From positions 1 through 57,937 of the forward strand of contig WHTJ01000017.1 in the NCBI GenBank assembly GCA_009377795.1: 57,937 nt of DNA, in the 5' to 3' direction. The notes under the pieces were generated by a model, which saw nothing but the letters and a program-made list of their open reading frames with translations, made no database searches and was not told the origin of the DNA. This DNA is from Propionibacteriales bacterium. Its GTDB lineage: Bacteria; Actinomycetota; Actinomycetes; Propionibacteriales; Nocardioidaceae. Positions 8,680-16,708 of the stretch are shown piece after piece (the stretch's first letter is position 1; every line of letters starts with the position of its first letter). The position numbers and the translations under genes were made by a program.

Positions 8680-9432
8680 TCAGTACCACTCCTTGGGCAG
8701 GTCGACCAGCATCTCGACGTCTATCGCGTCCGCCGTGTCAGCGCCGTGGCGGCGCAGTGCATCGATGAGGTGGCGGAAGTGGTACGCGAGGTGCCACCGC
8801 TGCGACTCCAACAGGACGGAGTAGGGGATGTCGCCCTTGTGCGGCGACGAGACGACGGGATCCGCCCGGTCGAGCGCCTCTCCCGTCTCCAGGACGAAGT
8901 TCTGCCAACGCTGATGGTGATCGAGGGCGTAGCCGCACAGCTTCTCCATGGAGGTCAGTGGCTGCTCGCGTGCGACGTCCGCATCGCCGGTGAACCAGGG
9001 GAAGTCGCGCGTATTCCATGCCTCGCGGACGAGGTCGAAGGGGTGGAACGCGTTCACCGTGATGTTCCGAACACTGCGTCCCCGCGCAGGCGTGGGCTCC
9101 AGCGCCGCGTCCCACCCGAGTCGCGGCAGCAGATCCACATAGCTCTGCTGGATCGACGTGATGTCCCAGGCGTTCGCCTGCGAGCTCGCAGGCGACCCGG
9201 CCGACAGCTCGAGGATGGAGGCGATCTGAGAGAAGTGCAGGATGGACGTGACCCGCTCGCCGACCGCGATCGCCGGTACGTACGGGCTCCCCATCTCCTC
9301 GTACAACCGTTGCCCCTCCGCACCATCGTTGGCGTTCAGCGACTGGTGGGGGATGTTTCTCGTCCCAAGGAACTCCTTGGCTGCGGCGCAGGACGCTCAA
9401 CCAGGACGCCAGAACAGGCTGATTCCGCTCAT
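8680..9432 (-). CDS. Predicted selenoprotein: glutaredoxin-like domain fused to DinB-like domain (TGA at 9397-9399 read as Sec)
   Basis: Standard translation splits this gene, but one frame runs from ATG 9432 (behind GAGAGGTGAGG) to the TGA at 8680 if the internal TGA at codon 12 is read through. The product would be 250 residues: MSGISLFWRPG-U-ASC-AAAKEFLG, a glutaredoxin/mycoredoxin start with Sec12 and Cys15 forming UxxC where relatives have CxxC. The fold continues with the cis-Pro block SPYVPAIAVG (about residues 48-58). Residues about 85-240 resemble DinB/mycothiol-isomerase helical bundles, with LDHHQRW and a WHLAYHFRH HxxxH motif for metal. A SECIS-like hairpin follows the TGA. The alternative is a TGC-to-TGA nonsense mutation. 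Confidence 0.75.
9361..9395 (-). promoter_or_regulatory. Candidate bacterial SECIS element of the glutaredoxin-DinB gene
   Basis: On the mRNA strand, 22 bases after the TGA, CCAAGG-AGTT-CCTTGG forms a 6-bp hairpin (extendable to 7 bp with a GT loop), with a G in the second loop position. An outer CGTC/GACG helix closes it. This fits the published bacterial SECIS rule of a short apical hairpin about 16-37 bases after UGA with a G in the first two loop bases. Confidence 0.7.
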
Positions 9433-9521
9433 GGGCCTCACCTCTCCGTGCCGGCTACACGAATTCACCACGGTAGCAATAACGGATAGGATATAGAACG
9501 TTGTCTACAGGAAGGGCGAAT

Positions 9522-11009
9522 ATGGTCACGGCGAGTTACGATGTGGTTGTCGTCGGTGCTGGCAATGCCGCACTCGTTACTGCTCTCTCCGCGCATGAGG
9601 CCGGGGCTCGGGTGCTCGTGCTCGAAGCGGCTCCCCGCGAGGAACGCGGTGGCAACAGCAGGTTCTCCGGCGGGATCTTCCGCATTGCTCACGACGGACC
9701 CGATTCGCTGGAGCCGTTGCTGACTGCCGAGGCTCGCGAGTGGCTTCGCAGGATCGATTTCGATCCATACCCGGCGGAGCGGTATCTCGGCGAGGTGCAA
9801 CGGCTTGCGGCCGGGCGGAGCGATCACGTGCTGGTGAAGCGGCTCGTCGATGACTCGTACCGGACCGCTGAGTGGATGCGCGACCAGGGCGTCCGCTGGG
9901 AGCTGGCGGTCGGCAAGATCATCGACCCGGAGAATGTCGACGAGGACACGACGTACCGGTTGCCTGCCGGTGGCGCCATGCGTGCGACCGAGGAGGGCGT
10001 CGGGCTCATGGACGACCTGTTCGCGGCGGTCGAACGCGCCGGCATCGACGTGTGGTACGACTCTCCCGTCCATGAGCTCGTGCTCGATGGAACCTCGGTG
10101 ACCGGGGTGGTGGTGCGGACCCAGGACTCTTCCATCGAAGTTTCCGGTGTGGTCGTGCTCGCGGCCGGGGGGTTCGAAGCCAACCCGGAGATGCGGCTGC
10201 GCTACCTCGGACCGGGCTGGGACCTGGTCAAGGTGCGCGGGAGCCGGTTCAATATGGGCACCGTACTGAGCAAGGCGTTACAGGCAGGAGCTCAGCCGGC
10301 CGGCCACTGGGGTGGGTGCCATGCGAGTCCGCTGGACGCTGATGCGCCAGCCGTCGGGGACCTGCGACTCACCGACAGGATGAGCCGGTATTCGTACCCG
10401 TACGCTCTCCTCGTCAACAGCGCGGGTGAGCGCTTCATCGACGAGGGTGAGGACGAGGTCTGGCTCACCTACGCCAAGACCGGGGCCGCCATCCGGGAGC
10501 AACCCCATGCCGTGGCCTTCCAGATCTTCGACCAGAAGACCATTCACCTCCTCGAGCCCCGCTATGAGACCGGAGTCCCGGTGGAGGCCGACTCTCTCGC
10601 GGCGTTGGCGGAGAAGCTCGAAATTCCCGCTGACGCGCTCAGCGCCACCGTCGCGGACTTCAACGCCGCGACGACCGCCGGGGAGTTCGAGCCGTTCCGC
10701 AAGGACGGCCTGCGGGCCGACCCTGCCGGGCAGCCGGCCAAGTCGAACTGGGCACAACCCGTGGACACTCCGCCGTACGTGTGCTATCGGGTCACCTGCG
10801 GAATCACGTTCACCTACGGGGGCGTCAAGATCGACGAAGGGGCACGGGTCATCGACACGACCGGCAGGCCGATGCCCGGTCTCTACGCCACCGGAGAACT
10901 GGCCGGCGACTTCTTCTACCACAACTATCCCGGTGGGTCGGGCCTCACCCGCGGCGCGGTGTTCGGCCGGATCGCCGGGCAGGCGGCCGCCGAGCGTGCG
11001 ACCGGCTGA
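9522..11009 (+). CDS. tcuA: FAD-dependent tricarballylate dehydrogenase TcuA-like
   Basis: A 495-residue flavoprotein of the fumarate reductase/succinate dehydrogenase family, best matching TcuA, which oxidises tricarballylate to cis-aconitate. It has an N-terminal dinucleotide motif (VVVVGAGNAALVTALSA), the adenine/ribose block ERGGNSRFSGG, a GGFEANPEMR segment near residue 215 and the C-terminal FAD/active-site block FFYHNYPGGSGLTRG. The ATG at 9522 follows AGGAAGGG; the TTG at 9501 is less likely. It heads a four-gene operon with an unknown protein, the UGSC selenoprotein and a CoA transferase. A second paralogue is encoded at 13876. The real substrate may be another polycarboxylate. Confidence 0.88.
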   Translation: MVTASYDVVVVGAGNAALVTALSAHEAGARVLVLEAAPREERGGNSRFSGGIFRIAHDGPDSLEPLLTAEAREWLRRIDFDPYPAERYLGEVQRLAAGRSDHVLVKRLVDDSYRTAEWMRDQGVRWELAVGKIIDPENVDEDTTYRLPAGGAMRATEEGVGLMDDLFAAVERAGIDVWYDSPVHELVLDGTSVTGVVVRTQDSSIEVSGVVVLAAGGFEANPEMRLRYLGPGWDLVKVRGSRFNMGTVLSKALQAGAQPAGHWGGCHASPLDADAPAVGDLRLTDRMSRYSYPYALLVNSAGERFIDEGEDEVWLTYAKTGAAIREQPHAVAFQIFDQKTIHLLEPRYETGVPVEADSLAALAEKLEIPADALSATVADFNAATTAGEFEPFRKDGLRADPAGQPAKSNWAQPVDTPPYVCYRVTCGITFTYGGVKIDEGARVIDTTGRPMPGLYATGELAGDFFYHNYPGGSGLTRGAVFGRIAGQAAAERATG

Positions 11010-11023
11010 GGGAGGTGGGCCCG

Positions 11024-12130
11024 ATGGTCGACACCCAGCTGCCTGTGACCGTCGACGAATGCGAGGACGAATCCTGCGCGCTGCCGTCGTCCTACGATGA
11101 CGCCGAGGCGGCGCATGAGGCGCTCGCAGCGGCAGGCTGGACGGATGGCCTGCCGGTCCGGCTACCCACCGCGCCGGCCGTACGCCGGATGCTTGAGCCG
11201 AACCGGCTCGAACCCGAGGACGGGCTCGGTCGACTCCCCCCGGTATGGGGTGAGGCGACGTACGGGCGGGTGGCCGCGAACGCGGTCATGGCCGGCTGCC
11301 TCCCGGAGTACTTCCCGGTCGTCCTCGCGGCGCTGCGGGCCATGCAGGATGAGCGGTTCAACATGCACGGCGTGCAATGCACGACGCACGTGGTCGCTCC
11401 CCTCCTCATGGTCAACGGCCCGGTGCGGGCGAGAATCGGGATCAACAGCGGCCACAACTGCCTGGGACAGGGCGCCCGGGCGAACGCGGCGATCGGTCGA
11501 GCCGTGCGGCTGGCGATGGTGAATATCGGTGGCGCGACCCCCGGTAGCCTCGACAAGGCGACCTTCGGCCACCCCGGGAAGTTCGCGTACTGCTTTGGCG
11601 AGAACGAGGAGGAGAGCGCCTTTCCTCCATTCCACACGACCCGCGGCTACCGGGCCGAACAGAGCACCGTGACCGTCTTCCCAGGCGAGGCGCCGCACAA
11701 CATCAACAATCACTCCTCAGATCCGATGGAGCTGCTGGGAGCCGTGGCGAGCACCATGGCGACCCTGGGCAACAACAACATGTATGTCTCCGGCGAGGTG
11801 ATGGTGGTCCTGGGCATCGACCACGCCAAGCTGCTCGACGAGGCCGGGTTCCAACGCCACAACGTGCAGGAGTTTCTGCACGAGCGTGCGCGGCTGCCCG
11901 TCGGCGCCCTGCGTACCGGCGGGATGTACGGCCACGATGTCGGCCGCAATCTGTGGCCGAAATGGGTCGATCGAAGAGACAGCGCCGCGCTCGTGCCGAT
12001 CGTCCGCCGACCCGGAGATATCCACGTCGCCGTCGCCGGAGGCGTGGGTCCGCATTCGTTGTTCATCCCTGGTTGGGGCACGCGTGCCGTGACCGCCGAG
12101 ATCATGACCGATGGAGGAGCTGCCGCATGA
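11024..12130 (+). CDS. Uncharacterised protein paired with the UGSC selenoprotein
   Basis: A 368-residue soluble protein without a domain I can name. It begins with a Cys pair (DECEDESC, about residues 8-15). It contains a Gly-rich stretch typical of a cofactor- or substrate-binding site (GINSGHNCLGQGARANAAIGRA), then GGATPGSLDKATFGHPGK, CFGENEEES and TLGNNNMYVSGE. No signal peptide or membrane segment is seen. The ATG follows GGGAGGTGGGC 14 bases after the tcuA-like gene. Its stop overlaps the start of the selenoprotein (ATGA), so the two products are probably made in fixed ratio and may form one complex, perhaps a reductase or reductive lyase (inference). Confidence 0.85.
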   Translation: MVDTQLPVTVDECEDESCALPSSYDDAEAAHEALAAAGWTDGLPVRLPTAPAVRRMLEPNRLEPEDGLGRLPPVWGEATYGRVAANAVMAGCLPEYFPVVLAALRAMQDERFNMHGVQCTTHVVAPLLMVNGPVRARIGINSGHNCLGQGARANAAIGRAVRLAMVNIGGATPGSLDKATFGHPGKFAYCFGENEEESAFPPFHTTRGYRAEQSTVTVFPGEAPHNINNHSSDPMELLGAVASTMATLGNNNMYVSGEVMVVLGIDHAKLLDEAGFQRHNVQEFLHERARLPVGALRTGGMYGHDVGRNLWPKWVDRRDSAALVPIVRRPGDIHVAVAGGVGPHSLFIPGWGTRAVTAEIMTDGGAAA

Positions 12131-12702
12131 GACTTGAGGACGCTATCCGAGACTTCCAGCTGGTGCCGCCCATCGACCCGAGGGTCACCGAGCAGCGGCG
12201 GATGGCAGAGCGGCCAACCGATCTCGCCGGCCTCCGCGTGGGCCTGCTCGACAACCGAAAAGCCAACGCGAACGTGCTACTCACGTCGATCGGTGGCGGA
12301 CTGGAAGAGCGCTACGGGGCCGGTTCCACGGCGTTGTTCGAAAAGCCGGTCTTCTCGCGACCTTCACCGGAGCACTTACTCTCCGAGCTGGAGCGTTTCG
12401 ACGCGGTCGTGACCGCCCTCGGTGATTGAGGCTCGTGCACGTCGTGCAGTTTGCACGACATGTCAGTCCTCGAGGCCAAGGGCATCCCCACCGCCACGGT
12501 GTGTACCACCCGGTTCGCTTACGAGGCGGCCGAACAGTGGCGGGCGCTCGGCTACCGTGACCACGCCGTCGTGGAGGTGCGCCATCCGTTCGGGCACCTA
12601 GGCAGCGACGCGGTCATCGCAGATGGCGCTCGCGTCCTGCCGGACGTCGCCCGCCTCCTCACCACCGTCGGTGGGAAGGACGCCGCCGATGCCGCCACTT
12701 GA
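12127..12702 (+). CDS. UGSC-motif selenoprotein (TGA at 12427-12429 read as Sec)
   Basis: One open frame of 191 residues runs from ATG 12127 (overlapping the upstream stop) to TGA 12700 if codon 101 (TGA) is decoded as selenocysteine. The junction reads VVTALGD-U-GSCTSCSLHD, giving U101, C104 and C107: the UGSC motif of a selenoprotein family found in metagenome surveys, and a UxxCxxC arrangement like that of glycine/proline reductase selenoproteins. Upstream is RPTDLAGLRVGLLDNRKANA, a Rossmann-like first strand; downstream is IPTATVCTTRFAYEA and a further strand-helix pattern. Codon usage is uniform across the TGA and a hairpin follows. Conventional annotation would lose or split the gene. 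Confidence 0.9.
12441..12459 (+). promoter_or_regulatory. Candidate bacterial SECIS element of the UGSC gene
   Basis: A perfect 8-bp hairpin, GTCGTGCA-GTT-TGCACGAC, starts 11 bases after the TGA, with its loop 19 bases after it. The loop's first base is G, as SelB binding requires in known bacterial SECIS elements. The loop core (GTT) resembles that of the other candidate at 9361-9395. Confidence 0.8.
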
Positions 12703-13864
12703 GGGAGTCCGCGTCGTCGACCTGTCGCGCAACATCGCGGGTCCCCTCTGCACGATGCTCCTCGGCGACCTCGGAGCGGACGTGGTGAAAGTCGAGCGCC
12801 CGGAGGGCGGCGACGAGGCGCGCAACCATGCCGCCGATGGTGGGACTTCGTCGTACTTCGCGGCTCTGAACCGCAACAAGCGATCCGTGTGCCTGAACCT
12901 CAAGGATGCCGACGACGCCGCGGCGCTTGCCGCGCTGCTGCGCCGTTCTGACGTCCTGGTGGACAACTTCCGTCCGGGGGCGCTCGACCGCCTCGGGTTC
13001 GGCGACGAGCGGCTCTCGCGGGAGTTTCCACGCCTCGTCGTCTGTCATATCAGCGGTTTCGGTCCCACCGGCCCCTGGGCTGACGCTGCCGCCTACGACC
13101 ACATCATCCAAGGTTTCGCCGGACTGATGAGTCTCACCGGACCCGAGGGGGAGGGCGGGTACCGGACGAACACCTCGGTCGCGGACATCGTCACCGGGTT
13201 GTTCGCCGCCAATGCCGCGATCGCGTCGCTATGGGGCCGCGACCGGCGCGGGGACGGTGGACCGCAGCATGGCGGCGACATCGTGCACATTTCGCTGCTC
13301 GCGGGATTGTTGAACGCCCTGCCGTACCAGGCCGCGACCTACCTGACGACGGGTGAGGCGCCGGCACCCACGGGCAACCAGCATCCCTACATCGTTCCGT
13401 ACGGCACCTACCCGACCGCCCACGGCCTGGTCAACGTCTGTGTCGGTAACGACCGGCTGTTCGACCGCTTCTGCGGCGTGCTCGGCCTGGGAGACCTGCG
13501 GGCTGACCGGCGGTTCGCCTCCAACAGCGCCCGGATACGCAACCGCGACGCACTCAACGCGCTCGTCGTTCCCGCCTTCGCCACCCGCCCGTCGCAGGAG
13601 TGGATCAAGGCTCTCCGTGCGGCGGGCATCCCATGTGGGCCGGTCAACACGCTGCCGGAGGCGCTCACGCACCCGCAGGTCGAGGCGCTGGACCTCGTGC
13701 TGGAACTGAGCGACGGCGCCGGCGGCACGTTCCGCGTTCTTGGGTCGCCGTTCCAGTCGGAGCGGCTCGGCGATGTCGTCCGCCGGCGACCTCCCTTGCT
13801 CGGCGAGCATACCGACGAGATTCTGGCCGAGCTGCAAGACGACGCCACCGGCGAGGACAGGTGA
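12689..13864 (+). CDS. CaiB/BaiF-type (family III) CoA transferase
   Basis: A 391-residue family III CoA transferase, which moves CoA between carboxylic acids. The N-terminal block MPPLEGVRVVDLSRNIAGPL and LGDLGADVVKVERPEGGD bind CoA. The catalytic Asp is in TSVADIVTGLFAANAAI (about residue 168), and the C-terminal domain has the GIPCGPVNT segment. Its ATG at 12689 overlaps the end of the UGSC gene by 14 bases, so translation is coupled. In this operon it would activate the substrate or product of the TcuA-like dehydrogenase and the selenoprotein. A longer start at 12623 would lie deep in the upstream gene and is unlikely. Confidence 0.93.
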   Translation: MPPLEGVRVVDLSRNIAGPLCTMLLGDLGADVVKVERPEGGDEARNHAADGGTSSYFAALNRNKRSVCLNLKDADDAAALAALLRRSDVLVDNFRPGALDRLGFGDERLSREFPRLVVCHISGFGPTGPWADAAAYDHIIQGFAGLMSLTGPEGEGGYRTNTSVADIVTGLFAANAAIASLWGRDRRGDGGPQHGGDIVHISLLAGLLNALPYQAATYLTTGEAPAPTGNQHPYIVPYGTYPTAHGLVNVCVGNDRLFDRFCGVLGLGDLRADRRFASNSARIRNRDALNALVVPAFATRPSQEWIKALRAAGIPCGPVNTLPEALTHPQVEALDLVLELSDGAGGTFRVLGSPFQSERLGDVVRRRPPLLGEHTDEILAELQDDATGEDR

Positions 13865-13875
13865 CCGCCGGGCCG

Positions 13876-15354
13876 CTATGTGCCGGCAGCGGCCTCCCCG
13901 GCGATCTTGCCGAACACGGAGCCTGAGGTGAGCCCGGTACCACCCGGGTAGTTGAAGTAGAAGAGACCCCCGACGAGCTCTCCGCAGGCGTGCAGTCCCG
14001 GAATGATGGCGCCACCCGTGTCGAGCACCCGCGCACGGTTGTCGATGCGCAGCCCGCCGAACGTGAATGTGATGCCGGCCGTGACCGCGTATGCCTCGAA
14101 CGGGGGTTGGTCGACGGTGTTCGCCCAGTTCGTCTTGTCCACCGGCAGCCCGACCGTGCGCCGCCCGTCTTTCACGTTGGGATTGAACGGGATGTCGGTC
14201 CGGACCGCTTCGTTGTAGTGCTCGATCTCGGCGAGGAAGCCGGCGTCGTCGACGTCGTCCATCTTCTTCGCCAGATCCTCGAGCGTGTCCGCCTTGACCT
14301 TGGTCACCTGGCGGATCCGGTACTCGTCGCGCAGCAGGTGAGCGACCTTGGCGTCGAAGACCTGCCAGGTGAGCTGGTGCGGCTGTTCGAGGATCCTCCG
14401 CCCGTACTTTGCGTAGGTGTAGTTGCGGAAATCCGCTCCCTCGTCGACGAACCGCTGCCCGTGGGCATTGACCATGATTCCCCAGGGATAGCTGTGCTTC
14501 TGGTAGTGGTCGCCGACCTTCAGGTCGCCGAACTCGGGCGCGTTGCGGTCCCAGCCGACGGCGTGGCAGCCGGACCAGTTGCCGTAGCTGGACGCGCCGA
14601 TATCCAGTGCCATGCGAATCCCGTCGCCGGTGTTGAACCGCGTACCACGGACCTTCGCGAGATCCCATCCTGGCCCCAGGTACCGGGTGCGCCACTCCGG
14701 GTTCGCCTGGAACCCGCCTGCCGCAAGGACCACCGCATCGGCCGGCAGGTCGACGCTACGGCCGGCTTCGTGCACCTTGACGCCTTTGACACCGGCGTCG
14801 TCGTGGAGCAGCGCGAACGCCCGGGCCCCGCACCGGATCTGGATGCCCTCGCGTTCGGCTGCCGCCCACTCCGTTTCGACGAGGCCCGGCCCGCCGCCGA
14901 CGGCCTCCAGGGTGAGCCCGCCCCAGAACGTGAACCGTCCGTCGAACTGGAAGGCCTGCCGGCCGTAGATCGGAACGAACTGCACTCCCTTGGAGCGCAT
15001 CCACATCAGCGTCGGAAAGCTACGAGTGACGAGAAGCTCGACCAGCTCGGGATCGCAGCGGTACTCCGTCACGCGCGCCATGTCTTCGAGGAACGCCGCC
15101 TCGTCGTAGGAGCCGAAGTCGGTCTTGTCGACCTGCTCGTCGGTCAGGTCCGGAACGAGCTGGCGGATGTCGTCGACCCCGTGGTAGGCGAAGCGCATCG
15201 CGCCGGCGGTGAATGCGGTGTTACCTCCCCGCTCCGCCATCGGCGCCCGCTCGAGGACGGTCACCTGCGCACCAGACTCGCGGGCGGCGAGCGCGGCGCA
15301 CATGGCGGCATTGCCGCCCCCTACGACGATGACGTGTCGATCTGCTGCTGTCAC
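13876..15354 (-). CDS. tcuA: FAD-dependent tricarballylate dehydrogenase TcuA-like (second copy)
   Basis: A 492-residue paralogue of the protein encoded at 9522, with the same blocks: VIVVGGGNAAMCAALAA, AERGGNTAFTAG, GGFQANPEWRTRYLGPGWDL and FYFNYPGGTGLTSG. The GTG start follows AAGGAGG. It is downstream of, and probably co-transcribed with, the MFS permease gene (39-base gap), which would bring in its substrate in the manner of the tricarballylate transporter TcuC. It converges on the CoA-transferase gene (11 bases). Two copies divided between two operons suggest different but related polycarboxylate substrates. Confidence 0.88.
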   Translation of the reverse strand: MTAADRHVIVVGGGNAAMCAALAARESGAQVTVLERAPMAERGGNTAFTAGAMRFAYHGVDDIRQLVPDLTDEQVDKTDFGSYDEAAFLEDMARVTEYRCDPELVELLVTRSFPTLMWMRSKGVQFVPIYGRQAFQFDGRFTFWGGLTLEAVGGGPGLVETEWAAAEREGIQIRCGARAFALLHDDAGVKGVKVHEAGRSVDLPADAVVLAAGGFQANPEWRTRYLGPGWDLAKVRGTRFNTGDGIRMALDIGASSYGNWSGCHAVGWDRNAPEFGDLKVGDHYQKHSYPWGIMVNAHGQRFVDEGADFRNYTYAKYGRRILEQPHQLTWQVFDAKVAHLLRDEYRIRQVTKVKADTLEDLAKKMDDVDDAGFLAEIEHYNEAVRTDIPFNPNVKDGRRTVGLPVDKTNWANTVDQPPFEAYAVTAGITFTFGGLRIDNRARVLDTGGAIIPGLHACGELVGGLFYFNYPGGTGLTSGSVFGKIAGEAAAGT

Positions 15355-15393
15355 GGATTGCCTCCTTGGGTGGGAAATGCGGATGGCGTGCGG

Positions 15394-16614
15394 CTACGCA
15401 GCCGCTTCGAAGGTGCGAAGATCTCGCTGCAGCAGCGCTCGCCCCGCGAACATGCAGAGCCCCGCGGCGACGCTGAAGAAGGCTGCCAACAGCCACGCGA
15501 TCTGGTACGAGGATGACTCCGCGATCCAACCGAACGCGAGCGGGCCGAACAGCCCGCCGAGCATGCCTCCGGGCATCACCAGGCCGGTTGCGGCCGCAGG
15601 GGTTGCCTGATTGAGCCGTACCAGCGCATACCAGAACAGTCCGTGGTACCCCCAACTGAACGCGAAGGCGAGGATACTGCCAGGGATGATCCAGAACGGG
15701 TCATGGATGGCAAGGAGCAGGAATCCGAGCGCGCCGACGATCTGCATCCTGCCGACCGCCCGGAAGTGTGCTCCGCCCCGCCGGTCTGCCATGGCTCCTG
15801 CGATGAGCCGGCTCACGATGGACACGGCACTGCCCACGGTAAGGATGAGTCCGGCCGCAGCCGGGCTGACTCCAGCGGCGGCCGAGGACTCCACGATGAA
15901 CGTCGTCACGGTCGAGGCGGCGCCCATACCGAAGAACACGGCGATACTAAGCACGACCAGCGGACGCTTGCCGTACCGCCGATTCTGTGTACCGGTAGGC
16001 CGCGCGTAGCGGCGAGCTCGGCCGCGCGGGACGGCGACGCCGACCGCGATCGCGAGGACCGCGGCGAGCACGAAGGCCCATCGCCATCCGACGGTCAGTG
16101 CGATGAGTGGCACGCTGAGCCCAGCGAGAAGCGTCCCGAACGGCAGCGCGGACTGCTTCACACCGAACGCGGTGCCCTGCCGGCGCAGCGGAACGGTCCG
16201 CACGAGGGCGAGGTTGGCAGCGGTCTGGCCGAGCGAGTTGGCGGCTCCCGAGACCGCCAGCCAGAGCACGAGGGTGCCCCAGGTGTGCGCCTGCACCGCG
16301 ATGCCGAGGCTCGCGATCGCGGCAAGCGCGGCGGCAGTACGGAGCGCGGCCACCGGCCCGAGCCGGTCGCTCAGGCGTCCCAGCGGAATCGCCGCCAGCG
16401 CACCGGCCAGCCGAAAGATCGCCACCGCACCGCCCAGCGCCGTGATGCTGAACGCGAGCTCCTGGCGCATCTGGATGGCCAGTGCACCGACCAGCCACAG
16501 CGGAAGGGTGCAGACGACGGTGAGCATCAGAGATATCGCAAGCATCCGGTAGTCGACACCGCGTTTGGGTCGGCCGCTCGGGTCGCGGCGCCACCGTCGT
16601 CGCTTTCGTATCAC
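15394..16614 (-). CDS. MFS transporter
   Basis: A 406-residue major facilitator superfamily permease with about twelve membrane segments. After a very basic N-terminus (IRKRRRWRRDPSGRPKRG) the first segment starts near residue 24. The loop 2-3 motif A is recognisable (PLGRLSDRLGP, about residues 78-88), and its counterpart in the second half is AGAMADRRGG. It starts with GTG and is divergent from the GntR regulator, which may control it. Followed by a TcuA-like dehydrogenase, it is a candidate polycarboxylate importer, though MFS family membership alone does not define the substrate. Confidence 0.9.
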   Translation of the reverse strand: MIRKRRRWRRDPSGRPKRGVDYRMLAISLMLTVVCTLPLWLVGALAIQMRQELAFSITALGGAVAIFRLAGALAAIPLGRLSDRLGPVAALRTAAALAAIASLGIAVQAHTWGTLVLWLAVSGAANSLGQTAANLALVRTVPLRRQGTAFGVKQSALPFGTLLAGLSVPLIALTVGWRWAFVLAAVLAIAVGVAVPRGRARRYARPTGTQNRRYGKRPLVVLSIAVFFGMGAASTVTTFIVESSAAAGVSPAAAGLILTVGSAVSIVSRLIAGAMADRRGGAHFRAVGRMQIVGALGFLLLAIHDPFWIIPGSILAFAFSWGYHGLFWYALVRLNQATPAAATGLVMPGGMLGGLFGPLAFGWIAESSSYQIAWLLAAFFSVAAGLCMFAGRALLQRDLRTFEAAA

Positions 16615-16696
16615 GCAGCCCCTCGGTCTCCTTCGTGTGGCGAACAGGTCCGACTATCAGTCTGTCTGTCTCATCGGTGGCGCATTTTCTACATGA

Positions 16697-16702
16697 TATA
16701 GT
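16697..16702 (+). promoter_or_regulatory. -10 element suggesting a leaderless GntR transcript
   Basis: TATAGT ends 6 bases before the GTG start at 16709, the spacing at which transcription would begin on the start codon itself. No Shine-Dalgarno sequence precedes the GTG. It lies in the 94-base gap between the divergent MFS and gntR genes. Confidence 0.5.
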
Positions 16703-16708
16703 CCAACT

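Noticed and set aside
12623-12688. Upstream extension of the CoA transferase reading frame
   Set aside because: The added residues lack homology, while the ATG at 12689 begins exactly at the conserved MPPLEGVRVVDLSR block and overlaps the selenoprotein end in the usual coupled manner.
16651-16675. TCTG/TCTGTC short repeats upstream of gntR
   Set aside because: Only two or three short imperfect units; no support for a functional repeat array.
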